A DNA stretch of 64,000 bases, from contig NZ_BSOG01000003.1 in NCBI RefSeq assembly GCF_030160395.1, positions 1 through 64,000 of the forward strand, given 5' to 3'. The stretch comes from Chitinimonas prasina (lineage in GTDB: Bacteria; Pseudomonadota; Gammaproteobacteria; Burkholderiales; Chitinimonadaceae). The translations under genes were made by a program, and so were the position numbers. Shown here one piece after another: positions 26,089 through 35,353 of the stretch. Position 1 is the stretch's first letter, and every line of letters starts with the position of its first letter. The notes under the pieces are model-generated. The model had not been told where the DNA came from, did not search any database, and was given only the letters and a program-made list of their open reading frames with translations.

Positions 26089-27082
26089 TTTGCTGGCGGC
26101 TCCTGCTGCCGTGCCCCATGCCGTGGCGCCCCTGGCGGGCCAGTTTGCTGGCCGCTGTGGCGAGATAGACTGGCGTGCGCTGCCGGCAGGCCTGCAGCGG
26201 CCAGCATGGTGGCGCCTGTTCCACCACAAGCGCTGGCAGTATATGGGCATTGCCTGCGGCGATTGTTTTATCGGGGCGGCGGTGGTGCATGTGGGCTGGA
26301 CCAATGCGGCGTTTGCCTACCTGTTTGACCGGGCCAGTGGCAAGGTGCTGGCGGCAACATCACGCGATGGCTTGCCTGGGCTGACGGCCCGTGTGGCCGA
26401 TGTGCCGGCTGCCGGGGCAGAGAGCCGGTTTGCCTGGCGGGGAACCCGTGTGCAGATGCTGGAACCGACGGCGGGCCAGTTTGTGCTGGAGGTGGATGGG
26501 CCGGATGGCTTCAGCGTGCGGGCCGGCCTGGATGGCCGGGCGGCGGCCCCCTGGCTGTTTGCCACCGGGCCGGTGGATGGCGGGGTGTGGCATGCCACCC
26601 ATAAGTCGCCCGCCTTGCAGGTGCAGGGCGATGCGCGCGTGGGCGGGCGGGTGTATCGCCTGGATGGTGGGCACGCCAGCCTGGATCATTCCAACGGGCT
26701 GTTGCCGCGCAATACCAGCTGGCTGTGGGCGTCGGCGCATGGCGCCGAGGTGGGGTTCAACCTGCAGGCCGGTTATTTTGGCAACCACGAGAATGTGTTG
26801 TGGCTGCACGGGCAGTTGATTGCGCTGGGTGCGGCCGAATTCAGCTACGACCAGGCCAATACCCTGGCGCCCTGGCATGTGCGCACCGACGATGGCCTGC
26901 TTGACCTGCATTTCCACCCCGAGGGAGAGCGGCGCGAGGACAGGGATCTGATTGTGGCGGCCAGCCGCTATGTGCAGCCGGTGGGTACTTACCATGGTTG
27001 GGTGAAGGCATCGGCTCAGGCCGAGCCCTTCCAGGTGGCGGGGTTGTTGGGGGTGGCGGAGGATCACCAATCCCGCTGGTAG
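26066..27082 (+). CDS. DUF2804 family protein
   Basis: A 338-residue protein with the DUF2804 signature in its second half: [45 protein letters not shown], then [24 protein letters not shown] and [10 protein letters not shown]. The family is thought to adopt a beta-rich fold; function is unknown. It starts with GTG 26066 inside the end of proA; GTG 26081 is an alternative. The overlap implies co-transcription with proA, but a link to proline metabolism is not known. Confidence 0.78.
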   Translation: MTARFVRDLLAAPAAVPHAVAPLAGQFAGRCGEIDWRALPAGLQRPAWWRLFHHKRWQYMGIACGDCFIGAAVVHVGWTNAAFAYLFDRASGKVLAATSRDGLPGLTARVADVPAAGAESRFAWRGTRVQMLEPTAGQFVLEVDGPDGFSVRAGLDGRAAAPWLFATGPVDGGVWHATHKSPALQVQGDARVGGRVYRLDGGHASLDHSNGLLPRNTSWLWASAHGAEVGFNLQAGYFGNHENVLWLHGQLIALGAAEFSYDQANTLAPWHVRTDDGLLDLHFHPEGERREDRDLIVAASRYVQPVGTYHGWVKASAQAEPFQVAGLLGVAEDHQSRW

Positions 27083-27246
27083 CGGACTTTGATGGGGCTC
27101 AAGGTAGCGTTGCCGGTGCTTGTGCTAGCCTGATTGGGCACGCTGGATGGCGCAGGTGCCAGGGGTATTGCAAGGCGCGCCGTGTGAGGGGCGCAGTATC
27201 GCCCCTGGGCCGGTTTTGGCCGTTTCTGGTCTAGCTTGTGCTGTTG

Positions 27247-27267
27247 CGCAAAGATTATATCTTTGCG
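27247..27267. repeat. Perfect 9-bp inverted repeat upstream of the chemoreceptor gene
   Basis: CGCAAAGAT (27247-27255) and ATCTTTGCG (27259-27267) are exact complements around TAT. The site is AT-rich in a GC-rich region and lies 95 bases before the chemoreceptor start. It could be an operator or a short hairpin. Confidence 0.5.
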
Positions 27268-27361
27268 AGTCATGTTGCCGCAGTGGCCTGTGGCGCACTA
27301 TCGTTAGCGTAGCGCTATTTCAATTCAGGGTACGTGCCCTGTTATCGGTACCGGAGCCGCC

Positions 27362-28528
27362 ATGCAGATATTCTCGTTCACCCAACGTGCCTTGCTGGCA
27401 TTCATGGGCCTTGCCGTGCTGAACCTGGCCACCGCCTTGGTGGCGAGTATGGGTTGGGGCAGCGGTGCGGTCTGGGGTGTTGCGGTATTGGGCGCCATAG
27501 TCGCCGTTGTCGGCGGTGGCTGGTGGGCCAGCCGGGCCAGTCATGGCATAGAGAAGATACGCACGCAGCTCAAGCATATCGAGGATGGCAATTTCCGCTA
27601 CCAGGTACACGTGGAGTCTACCGACGAGTTTGCCGATACGATCCAGTATGTGCAGACCCTGTCCAACCAGCTGCGCAGCCTGATTGCCGATGTGCTGGCG
27701 TCGTCCCACAAGATTTCGGAGCAATCGCACCACCTTGATGGCGCGGCGGAATTGCTGGCGACCCAGACCGGGCAGCAAAGCGATCAAGCCATGCAGGTGA
27801 GCGCCGCCACCGAGCAGATGAGCGTGTCGGTGACCGAGATCAGCCGGGCCACCCATGAGACGGCCGAGAGCGCCATGAAGGCCAAGACAGTGGTGCGCGA
27901 GGGCGAGGCCAATATGCAGGCCAGCCTGGCATCAACCAGCCGTATCGTAGAGGTGGTGGGCGAGGCCCGTTCTACCCTGGACGACCTGAACCAGGCGGTT
28001 TCCCGCATCGGCAGCATGACAGGCACCATCAAGGAGATTGCTGATCAGACCAATCTGCTGGCCTTGAATGCGGCGATTGAAGCAGCCCGTGCCGGTGAAT
28101 CGGGCCGTGGCTTTGCGGTGGTGGCGGACGAGGTGCGCAAGCTGGCCGAGCGGACTTCGCAGTCCACACAGGACATCAGCAACAATGTGACCAATATCCA
28201 GATGGTGACCCAGGCGACCCTGATGACCATGGACGATGCGGTGGCCGAAGTAGCCAACGGGACGGCGTCGATCGAGGCCAGCAGCCAGAATCTGGCGGCG
28301 GTGGCGGCGGCATCCGAGCATACGGTGGAGATGACCGGGCGGATTGCCAATACCCTGCGGCAGCAGTCGTCGGCGGCGGAGGAAGTGGCCCGTACCATCG
28401 AGCGTATGGCCGGTACCATTGATGCCAATAACCGCGAGGCGCAGGACGTGGCCAGGTCGGCTGAGCAACTGGCGGCGACGGCCAAGTCGCTCAAGGCCAT
28501 CGTGGCGAAGTTCGAGAAATCCATGTGA
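27362..28528 (+). CDS. Methyl-accepting chemotaxis protein without periplasmic sensor
   Basis: The 388-residue receptor has two membrane helices (about 9-32 and 38-57) joined by only a few residues. A HAMP-like linker ([27 protein letters not shown]) follows, then the coiled-coil signalling domain with the hairpin tip [43 protein letters not shown]. It couples to CheA/CheW in the cytoplasm. Without a periplasmic domain it must sense something in the membrane or cytoplasm, or act by partnering other receptors. GGAG lies about eight bases before the ATG. There is no C-terminal pentapeptide for CheR/CheB tethering. Confidence 0.92.
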   Translation: MQIFSFTQRALLAFMGLAVLNLATALVASMGWGSGAVWGVAVLGAIVAVVGGGWWASRASHGIEKIRTQLKHIEDGNFRYQVHVESTDEFADTIQYVQTLSNQLRSLIADVLASSHKISEQSHHLDGAAELLATQTGQQSDQAMQVSAATEQMSVSVTEISRATHETAESAMKAKTVVREGEANMQASLASTSRIVEVVGEARSTLDDLNQAVSRIGSMTGTIKEIADQTNLLALNAAIEAARAGESGRGFAVVADEVRKLAERTSQSTQDISNNVTNIQMVTQATLMTMDDAVAEVANGTASIEASSQNLAAVAAASEHTVEMTGRIANTLRQQSSAAEEVARTIERMAGTIDANNREAQDVARSAEQLAATAKSLKAIVAKFEKSM

Positions 28529-28596
28529 ATCGATGGCGCGCCGGCATCGATTGCGGCGTGCCGAAACAAGTCCTGCCGAGAATTCAAACACTTAGC

Positions 28597-28625
28597 GTGA
28601 CCTGTTCGAGATATGCGGGTACAAT
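28597..28625 (+). promoter_or_regulatory. Candidate sigma-70 promoter of rsfS-rlmH-maf
   Basis: GTGACC (28597-28602) and TACAAT (28620-28625) are 17 bases apart, four and five of six matches to consensus. This gives a leader of about 195 bases before rsfS. Confidence 0.4.
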
Positions 28626-28824
28626 CCCGCGCTTGCCTATGCCGCCGCTCGCCTGGTCGGGCACCGCCTTCGTTGCGCTACTGGCAGTTTTTATTGCCGA
28701 GTGAGCCCGGACGCCGTGCCAGATTGCGCCGAGCGGCATTTGCTTTCTATGGCTTAGCAGCTATGAATGCGGAACGTCCCGCGGCTGCTGTGCTGCAAGA
28801 CATTATTGGGAAGACACTGACTCC

Positions 28825-29226
28825 ATGACTCAACACCTGACTATCGAGCAGATGCGTGACATCGCCGTAGCCGCCCTGGAAGACATCAAGGGCGAAGACA
28901 TTCTGGTGCTCGACACCACCAAGCTGACCGCCATGTTCGAATGCATGATCGTGGCGTCGGGCAGCTCCAACCGCCAGGTCAAGGCGCTGGCCAACAGCGC
29001 CCGCGAGAAGCTCAAGGAAGCCGGTGCCGAGATACTCGGCATGGAAGGCGACGTGAGCGGCGAGTGGGTGCTGGTCGATGTCGGTCCGCTGATCGTGCAC
29101 GTGATGCTGCCGGCCGTGCGTGACTACTACAATATCGAACAGCTGTGGGGCGGCCAGAAGCCGACCTTCAACCCCACGCGGCCTTGGGAAGCAGCCATTC
29201 AGGCACACGACGATCCTCAGGTCTGA
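28825..29226 (+). CDS. rsfS: Ribosome silencing factor RsfS
   Basis: RsfS (Iojap/YbeB family) binds ribosomal protein uL14 and blocks joining of the subunits when nutrients are scarce. The 133-residue protein has the family motifs DILVLDTTKLTAMFECMIVASGSSNRQVKALA, GMEGDVSGEWVLVDVGPLIVHVM and REYYNIEQLW-like DYYNIEQLW. It has a C-terminal extension of about 20 residues beyond the E. coli protein. nadD, often just upstream, is not here. It precedes rlmH by 45 bases. No strong ribosome site is seen; a short leader frame (28763-28828) ends across its ATG and could couple translation. Confidence 0.95.
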   Translation: MTQHLTIEQMRDIAVAALEDIKGEDILVLDTTKLTAMFECMIVASGSSNRQVKALANSAREKLKEAGAEILGMEGDVSGEWVLVDVGPLIVHVMLPAVRDYYNIEQLWGGQKPTFNPTRPWEAAIQAHDDPQV

Positions 29227-29271
29227 TAAGGCGCCGGCCACGGTGTGTGCCGTGGCTGTCGAGTACGCCGC

Positions 29272-29739
29272 ATGAAGCTTTTCATTATCGCCGTTGGCCA
29301 CAAGATGCCCGATTGGGTGGAAACGGCTTTCAAGGAATACACCAAGCGCATGCCGCGCGAGGCCAGTATCGAGCTGATCGAGCTCAAGCCGGGCCAGCGG
29401 GCCGGCTCCAGCGTGGAGCGGGCGATGGATACCGAGCGTGAACGCATACTGGCGGCCTTGCCACCTGGTTGCCGCAAGGTGATTCTGGACGAGCGTGGTG
29501 CGGCCTGGACGTCGATGAAGCTGGCCGAGAAGCTCAAGGGCTGGCAGCGTGAGGGCGGCGATGTGGCGTTTGTCATAGGCGGGGCTGATGGCCTGCATGC
29601 CGATGTCAAGCGACAGGCCGACGATCTGCTCCAGCTCTCCGCCCTGACCATGCCGCATGGCATGGTGCGGGTGCTGCTGGCCGAGCAGTTGTACCGCGCC
29701 GTGGCGATTAACCAGGGCCACCCTTACCACCGCGAGTAG
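29272..29739 (+). CDS. rlmH: 23S rRNA pseudouridine-1915 N3-methyltransferase
   Basis: RlmH is a small SPOUT methyltransferase that methylates pseudouridine 1915 in helix 69 of 23S rRNA on the assembled 70S ribosome. The 155-residue protein is exactly family length. It has [16 protein letters not shown] at the start, the SAM-binding knot [16 protein letters not shown], and the C-terminal [33 protein letters not shown]. The ATG at 29272 matches the conserved N-terminus. It lies between rsfS and maf, the usual order. Confidence 0.97.
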   Translation: MKLFIIAVGHKMPDWVETAFKEYTKRMPREASIELIELKPGQRAGSSVERAMDTERERILAALPPGCRKVILDERGAAWTSMKLAEKLKGWQREGGDVAFVIGGADGLHADVKRQADDLLQLSALTMPHGMVRVLLAEQLYRAVAINQGHPYHRE

Positions 29740-29788
29740 CCGCGCTGCGTTTAGTCGCTGCCGGGTGGCCGCAGTCTGAGTCTTGACC

Positions 29789-30379
29789 ATGACCAAACCC
29801 ACGATATACCTGGCCTCGGCCAGCCCGCGCCGGCGTGAACTGCTGGGCCAGATAGGTGTGCCTATTGAGCTGGTGCGCTGCGAGATAGACGAGTCGCCGC
29901 TGCCGGGCGAGCAGGCACTGCCTTATGTCAGCCGTCTGGCCAGGGCCAAGGCCCAAGCAGGTGTGGCGACCTATCGCCGCGAGGGGCGTGAGCCACGGCT
30001 GCTGTTGGCTGCGGATACTACGGTGGCACTGGATGGCCTGATATTGGGCAAGCCGGAAAGCCCGGAAGACGCCGTGGCCATGTTGATGCGCTTGTCCGGC
30101 AGCTGCCATCAGGTGCTGACTGGTGTGGCGTTGACGGATGGCGAGCGGACGGAGACCGCGGTTTCCACCAGCCAGGTGCGCTTTCGCGATCTGGCTGAGG
30201 CGGAGATACGGGCCTATGTTGCCAGCGGTGAACCCATGGACAAGGCTGGCAGCTATGGTGCCCAGGGCCTGGGCGCCATCTTGATTGCCGATTTGCAGGG
30301 CAGCTTCAGCGGTGTGGTGGGTTTGCCGCTATGTGAGACGGCCGAGCTATTGCGCCGGTTCGATTACCCGCTGCTGTAA
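29789..30379 (+). CDS. maf: Maf-family nucleoside triphosphate pyrophosphatase
   Basis: Maf proteins hydrolyse modified or canonical nucleoside triphosphates (dTTP/UTP for the YhdE type) and influence septum formation. The 196-residue protein has the N-terminal signature IYLASASPRRRELLGQIGV, EIDESPLPGE, the catalytic LLAADTTVALDG, LGKPESPEDA and the C-terminal GSYGAQGLGA and GSFSGVVGLPL. The YGAQG and SFSGVVGLP segments fit the YhdE subgroup. ATG 29789 is preferred over TTG 29783. The last codons and stop lie inside a 12-bp minisatellite, so the C-terminus is coded by the first repeat unit. Confidence 0.93.
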   Translation: MTKPTIYLASASPRRRELLGQIGVPIELVRCEIDESPLPGEQALPYVSRLARAKAQAGVATYRREGREPRLLLAADTTVALDGLILGKPESPEDAVAMLMRLSGSCHQVLTGVALTDGERTETAVSTSQVRFRDLAEAEIRAYVASGEPMDKAGSYGAQGLGAILIADLQGSFSGVVGLPLCETAELLRRFDYPLL

Positions 30380-30428
30380 TCGCTGCTGTAATCGCTGCTG
30401 TAATCGCTGCTGGAATCGCTGCTGGAAT
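30369..30428. repeat. 12-bp minisatellite, five units, covering the maf stop
   Basis: CGCTGCTGTAAT repeats exactly in units 1-3 (30369-30404), and units 4-5 (30405-30428) read CGCTGCTGGAAT. The unit is a multiple of three, so each of the first three contains an in-frame TAA, and the last two have GAA instead. Confidence 0.92.
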
Positions 30429-30474
30429 CGGCGGACGTCGGGCCGATGGTTGGCCGACGGTGGGTTGAATGAAT

Positions 30475-30502
30475 AAAGGGGTGTGCCTGGGCACACCCCT
30501 TT
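30475..30502. terminator. Bidirectional terminator between maf and mrcA
   Basis: AAAGGGGTGTGCC (30475-30487) and GGCACACCCCTTT (30490-30502) form a perfect stem with T-ends on both strands, between two convergent genes. Confidence 0.85.
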
Positions 30503-30523
30503 GCTTGTTGCAAGCGGCAAGGG

Positions 30524-32833
30524 TCAGAACAGTAGGTCTTTCACCTCGTCATTGATGGTCTGGCTGGCGGGGGCGTTGCTGCCGCCCAGCCCCAGCTCGC
30601 TATTGGTTTCCAGGAACTCGGCGTAGAAATATTCCTCGCGTGGTCCGCGGCCGGTCTCTATCGTCTGGGTCACCACACCCTCGGGTATCGGATACTGGTA
30701 GTTGGGTACGCCCTTCAGTGCCTTGCCCATATAGTCGATCCAGATCGGCAGTGCGGCGTGGCCACCTGTTTCAGCGCCGCCCAGTGATTTGGGCTGGTCA
30801 AAGCCTATCCACACCACCGACACCAGTTTTTGCTGGTAGCCGGCAAACCAGGCATCGAAGGTGTCGTTGGTGGTGCCGGTCTTGCCGGCAAGGTCGGTAC
30901 GGTTCAAGACATTGGCCTTGGCTGCGGTACCGAAGCGGGTCACGTCCTTCATCATGCTAGTCATGATAAAGGCGTTACGGGCATCCAGCGTGCGGGGGGC
31001 ATTGATACCAGCGACTTCTGGGGCAGTGCGGGCGATGACCTGTCCCTGGCTGTTTTCAATACGGTCGATAAAGTAGGACCGCACCCGGTAGCCGCTGTTG
31101 GCGAACACGGCATAGCCCTCGGCCATCTGCAGCGCGGTGACGCTGCCGGCGCCCAAGGCCATGGTCAGGTAGGGCGGGTGGTTACGGCCCTCGAAGCCGA
31201 ACTTGCTGATATAGCTCTGGGCATACTCGGGTGAAATGGCCTGCAGGATACGGATGGAAACCAGGTTCTTGGACTTGGTCAGGGCATCGCGCATGCTCAT
31301 CGGGCCACTGTACTTGCCGTCAAAGTTCTTGGGCTCCCAGCGTTGGCCGCCGATGGATGATGGGTCTATTTCCAGGGGGCTGTCATTAATGATGCTGGCG
31401 GGTGTGAAGCCGCGCTCTATGCCGGCTGAATAAATGAACGGCTTGAAGCTGGAGCCGGGCTGGCGCCAGGCCTGGGTGACGTGGTTGAAGTGGTTCTTGT
31501 CAAAATCGAACCCGCCGACCAGGGCGCGGATGGCACCATCCTTTGGATCCAGCGAGATCATGGCGACTTCGGCCTCGGGCAACTGGACGATCTGCCAGTC
31601 ATTGCCCTTGAGCTGCATGCGCACCACCGAGCCACGACGCAACTGCTGGGCTGGCTGCAACTTGGTATTGAGCGCACGGGCAGCAAATTGCAGGCCCTTG
31701 CCGCTGACATCGGCGATCTTGCCACCGCGCAGATACACCTTGACCAGATTGCGCTCGGCCGCGAGCACGATGCCGGGTGACAGGTCACCCAGCTGCTTCT
31801 GGGTGGAGAGGAAATCCTCCAGCTGCTCGGTGGGGGTGATCACGCCAGCGGGCAGCTCGATAAAACCTTCGGGGCCGCGGTAGCCGTGCCGACGGTCATA
31901 ATCCAACAGGCCGCGCTTGGCGGCTTCGTGGGCTGCCGTCTGGTGTGCGGCAGACAGGGTGGTATAGACGCGATAGCCCTTGGTATAAATCGCATCCTTA
32001 TATTTGTCGTGCATCGCTTGCCGAACCATCTCGGCAACATAACCGGCCTGTACCGGGAATGATTCGCTGATGCGGCGGACCGATAAGGGCTCTTTCACGG
32101 CCGCTTCGTATTGCACCTGATTGATAAAATTCAGTTCGCGCATTCTGCGCAGCACATAGCGCTGGCGTTGCTGGGCGCGCGGTGGGTTCACCACCGGGTT
32201 GTAGCTGGAGGGGGCCTTGGGCAGGCCGGCCAGCATGGCCATCTCGGCGATGCTTAATTGCTCCAGTGTCTTACCATAGTAAATATTAGCAGCCGAGGCA
32301 AAACCGTAGGCGCGCTGGCCCAGGTATATCTGGTTGAAATACAGCTCCAGTATCTGGTCTTTGCTCAGGCTATGCTCAATCTTGAATGAGAGCAGCGCCT
32401 CATTGAATTTGCGGGTAAATGTCTTTTCGCTGGACAGAAAGAAATTGCGCGCCACCTGCATGGTTATGGTACTCGCGCCCGACTGCGCGTGCCCGCTGAC
32501 CAGATTGGAGAGTACGGCACGCCCTACGCCGATGTAATCAACACCGCCATGCTGATAAAAGCGCTCATCCTCGGCGGCCAGTATGGCCTGCTTCATCAAC
32601 ACAGGCACCTTGCCTATGGCCACGAATGCGCGGCGCTCCTCCCCGAACTCGCCTATCTGTACACCATCCTGGGTGTACACGCGCAGGGGAATCTTGGGTT
32701 GGTAGTCCGTAAGCACTGCCAGCGAGGGCAGCTTGGGGTATGTGACGGCGATGGCGATCGCCAGAACGCCTATCATGGTGATGAGAATGAGGCTCAATAG
32801 AGCGACGGTGAGTAGCAGCCAGCGTTTTTTCAT
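30524..32833 (-). CDS. mrcA: Penicillin-binding protein 1A (bifunctional peptidoglycan synthase)
   Basis: A 769-residue class A PBP that polymerises and crosslinks peptidoglycan. One N-terminal membrane helix (residues 8-32) anchors it in the inner membrane. The glycosyltransferase domain has ILAAEDERFYQHGGVD, GASTITMQVARNFFLS and KIEHSLSKDQILELYFNQIYLG. An OB-like insert precedes the transpeptidase domain with SSFKPF (active serine), the SKN triad in TKSKNLVS and KTGTT. ATG 32833 (MKKRWLLL) is preferred over a TTG two codons earlier. It is divergent from pilM, the arrangement conserved in Pseudomonas and Neisseria relatives. Confidence 0.96.
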   Translation of the reverse strand: MKKRWLLLTVALLSLILITMIGVLAIAIAVTYPKLPSLAVLTDYQPKIPLRVYTQDGVQIGEFGEERRAFVAIGKVPVLMKQAILAAEDERFYQHGGVDYIGVGRAVLSNLVSGHAQSGASTITMQVARNFFLSSEKTFTRKFNEALLSFKIEHSLSKDQILELYFNQIYLGQRAYGFASAANIYYGKTLEQLSIAEMAMLAGLPKAPSSYNPVVNPPRAQQRQRYVLRRMRELNFINQVQYEAAVKEPLSVRRISESFPVQAGYVAEMVRQAMHDKYKDAIYTKGYRVYTTLSAAHQTAAHEAAKRGLLDYDRRHGYRGPEGFIELPAGVITPTEQLEDFLSTQKQLGDLSPGIVLAAERNLVKVYLRGGKIADVSGKGLQFAARALNTKLQPAQQLRRGSVVRMQLKGNDWQIVQLPEAEVAMISLDPKDGAIRALVGGFDFDKNHFNHVTQAWRQPGSSFKPFIYSAGIERGFTPASIINDSPLEIDPSSIGGQRWEPKNFDGKYSGPMSMRDALTKSKNLVSIRILQAISPEYAQSYISKFGFEGRNHPPYLTMALGAGSVTALQMAEGYAVFANSGYRVRSYFIDRIENSQGQVIARTAPEVAGINAPRTLDARNAFIMTSMMKDVTRFGTAAKANVLNRTDLAGKTGTTNDTFDAWFAGYQQKLVSVVWIGFDQPKSLGGAETGGHAALPIWIDYMGKALKGVPNYQYPIPEGVVTQTIETGRGPREEYFYAEFLETNSELGLGGSNAPASQTINDEVKDLLF

Positions 32834-33004
32834 TGCCAAGTACGATTTTTTGGGGTGCGGGATAAGTAGGATACGTCAGTTAGGGCACAGTTTAAGATAA
32901 ATGCATAAATTGCCTTTACACCCTGATGGTGGGCTGCTACGATTTAAAGTGACTACTATATTTAAAAGTGCTGCCAAAGTGCTAATTCATAAAGGGAATT
33001 TAAG

Positions 33005-34075
33005 TTGAACCTCGATTTCCTAAAGCCCAAAGCCCCTCCACTGATCGGTGTTGATATCAGCACATCGGCGGTGAAGATGGTGGAGTTGTCGGAGACGGGC
33101 AAGCACCTTGCCGTTGAACGTTATGTCATTGAACCACTGCCGAAGGACGCGATTGCCGATGGCAATATCGCGAATCTAGAGGTGGTGGGTGAGGCCGTCA
33201 AGCGAGCCTGGCGCATGCTGGGTAGCCGCGTCCGTAATGTTGCGCTGGCGTTGCCGACGGCCGCTGTCATCACCAAGAAAATCACCGTTCCAGCCGGGCA
33301 AACCGAGGCTGAACTGGAGATGCAGGTCGAGACAGAGGCCAACCAATACATCCCCTTTGCGTTGGATGAGGTCAACCTCGACTTCCAGGTGCTGGGCCCT
33401 TCGCCTGCCACGCCGGATGAAGTGGAAGTCCTGATTGCCGCCTCCCGCAAGGAAAAGGTCGAAGACCGGGTTGCCGTGGTCGAAGCCGCCGGCTTGAAAG
33501 CCCTGGTGGTGGATGTGGAGTCGTTTGCCACACAAGCCGCCTATGAGTTGATCGAGCATCAGCTACCGCAGTCCGGCAAGGACCAAACCATCGCCATTGT
33601 TGATATTGGCGCTGCCATGATGCATATCAATATTGTTCGCGATGGTGTGCAGGTTTATGCCCGTGAGCAGGCATTTGGCGGTAACCAGTTGACCCAGGAC
33701 ATACAGCGGAAGTTCAGTCTGTCTGCTGAAGAAGCGGAAGCTGCCAAGCGTAATGGCGGCCTGCCGGATAACTACGAACCCGAAGTGTTGCAGCCTTTCA
33801 TGGATTCGTTGGCCATGGAAATCTCCCGCGCCCTGCAGTTCTTCTTCACTTCCACCCAGTACAACAGCGTGGATCATATCCTGCTGGCGGGTGGGTGCAG
33901 TGTGATTGCCGGGCTGGATGAGGTTGTGGCCAGTCGAACCCAGGTCAGTACCATGATCGCCAACCCTTTCTTGAATATGACGCAGTCCAGCCGAATCAAG
34001 ACCCGTCAGCTGCTCCTGGATGCTCCTTCCTTGCTCATTGCGTGTGGCTTGGCACTCAGGAGGTTTGACCAATGA
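33005..34075 (+). CDS. pilM: Type IV pilus assembly protein PilM
   Basis: PilM is an actin-like cytoplasmic ATP-binding protein that links PilN to the pilus motor platform. The 356-residue protein starts NLDFLKPKAPPLIGVDISTSAVKMVEL, whose GVDIS is the phosphate 1 motif. It also has IAIVDIGAAMMHINIV (phosphate 2) and ILLAGGCSVIAGL (adenosine motif). The start codon is TTG 33005, with AAAGGGA nine bases upstream; no ATG or GTG gives the conserved N-terminus. It begins a five-gene pilMNOPQ operon whose members overlap by four bases (ATGA) or nearly so, and pilM and mrcA share a 171-bp divergent promoter region. Confidence 0.95.
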   Translation: MNLDFLKPKAPPLIGVDISTSAVKMVELSETGKHLAVERYVIEPLPKDAIADGNIANLEVVGEAVKRAWRMLGSRVRNVALALPTAAVITKKITVPAGQTEAELEMQVETEANQYIPFALDEVNLDFQVLGPSPATPDEVEVLIAASRKEKVEDRVAVVEAAGLKALVVDVESFATQAAYELIEHQLPQSGKDQTIAIVDIGAAMMHINIVRDGVQVYAREQAFGGNQLTQDIQRKFSLSAEEAEAAKRNGGLPDNYEPEVLQPFMDSLAMEISRALQFFFTSTQYNSVDHILLAGGCSVIAGLDEVVASRTQVSTMIANPFLNMTQSSRIKTRQLLLDAPSLLIACGLALRRFDQ

Positions 34076-34668
34076 TACGTATCAACCTCTTACCGCACCG
34101 GGAGCAGAAGCGTAAGGCTCGGGTGCGGCGCTTTACTGCGTTGTCCGCGATGTCGGTGCTGGCTGGCGGGGCCGTCGTGGTGTTTGCCTATCTGTTTATC
34201 GGCGCTCAGATATCCAATCAGGAGGAGAGAAATACTTTCCTGACTGACAAGAATGCGGAGTTGGACAAGCAGATTGCCGAGATCGAAACGCTTAAGAAAG
34301 AGCGCCAGCAGTTGCTGGATAGGAAGAAGGTGGTGGAACGCCTTCAATCCAATCGCGGCGAAGCTGTACAGATGCTGGATCAGCTGGCGCGCCAGGTGCC
34401 CGAGGGAATCTTCCTCAAGGAGATCAAGCAGACCAATGACCAGCTCTTGCTGGTCGGTTATGCCCAGTCGAGTGCGCGGGTATCCACTTTGATGCGCAGC
34501 TTGGAAGACTCTTTCATCTTCGAGCAACCCAATCTGATCGAAATCAAGGCGAATACCGTAGGTGGACAGCGCGTCAATGAGTTCAGTCTGAACGTCAAGG
34601 TGACGCGAGAGAAGGACGAGGCCGATGAGAAGGGCAAGGCCAACAAGAAAGAGGCGCCAAAGCCATGA
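34072..34668 (+). CDS. pilN: Type IV pilus assembly protein PilN
   Basis: PilN is a bitopic inner-membrane protein that binds PilM with its N-terminal INLLPHRE peptide and PilO through its periplasmic domain. The 198-residue protein shows this: MIRINLLPHREQKRKARVRR, one membrane helix (about 24-44), a coiled coil with the Glu/Lys-rich LDKQIAEIETLKKERQQLLDRK, and a ferredoxin-like domain (VPEGIFLKEIKQTNDQLLLVGYA). The C-terminal 20 residues are a charged tail rich in Lys and Glu. It overlaps pilM and pilO by four bases each. Confidence 0.93.
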   Translation: MIRINLLPHREQKRKARVRRFTALSAMSVLAGGAVVVFAYLFIGAQISNQEERNTFLTDKNAELDKQIAEIETLKKERQQLLDRKKVVERLQSNRGEAVQMLDQLARQVPEGIFLKEIKQTNDQLLLVGYAQSSARVSTLMRSLEDSFIFEQPNLIEIKANTVGGQRVNEFSLNVKVTREKDEADEKGKANKKEAPKP

Positions 34669-35330
34669 ATCTAGATGAATTACGGCGGCTAGACCCCAAG
34701 GATATCGCGAATTGGCCAGCTGCCGTGCAGCTGGTCACGCTCGCCCTGTTTTCTGTAGTGGTGATCGTGCTGGGTTACTTCCTGCTGCTGGCTGGCGAAC
34801 TGGAAATCCTGGATCAAGGTAGGGCCAAAGAAGCTGAGCTCAAGACGGCGTTCCTGGATAAGAAGGCCAAGGCGGTCAATCTGGAAGCCTATCGCCTCCA
34901 GCTGGCAGATATCCAGGAGTCTTTCGGTGCCTTGCTCAAGCAATTGCCCAGCAAGGCCGAGATGGAAACCCTGATTACTGAGATCAACCAGTCAGGGGTG
35001 GGGCGCGGCTTGCAGTTTGAGCTGTTCAAGCCCACCACGGCTGAGGTGAAAACCACGGAGTTTGCTGAGCGGCCGGTTAGCCTGAAGATCAATGGCAACT
35101 ATCACGACCTTGCAGCGTTTGCAAGTGATATCGCCCAGTTGTCGCGCATCGTGACCTTGGGGGACGTCCAGATCACTGTGCCTACCACCAGCGTGGATGC
35201 CAAGACCGGTGCTGCAATGGGGGGGGTACTGTCCATGCAGGCCGTAGCCAAGACTTATCGAGCCCTTGATGCGGAGGAGGCTGTTGCAATGCGCAAGGCC
35301 GAGGCCGAGGCCAAGAAGAAAAAGCAGTGA
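34665..35330 (+). CDS. pilO: Type IV pilus assembly protein PilO
   Basis: PilO pairs with PilN in the inner-membrane alignment complex. The 221-residue protein has a short cytoplasmic start (MNLDELRRLDPKDIANWP), one membrane helix (about 24-45), a coiled coil and a periplasmic ferredoxin-like domain with GLQFELFKPTTAEV, FAERPVSLKINGNYHDLAAFASDIAQLSRIVTLGD. The C-terminus is a Lys/Glu/Ala helix. It overlaps pilN by four bases and precedes pilP by 23. Confidence 0.94.
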   Translation: MNLDELRRLDPKDIANWPAAVQLVTLALFSVVVIVLGYFLLLAGELEILDQGRAKEAELKTAFLDKKAKAVNLEAYRLQLADIQESFGALLKQLPSKAEMETLITEINQSGVGRGLQFELFKPTTAEVKTTEFAERPVSLKINGNYHDLAAFASDIAQLSRIVTLGDVQITVPTTSVDAKTGAAMGGVLSMQAVAKTYRALDAEEAVAMRKAEAEAKKKKQ

Positions 35331-35353
35331 TTAGGGATTAAAGGATGATCGCG

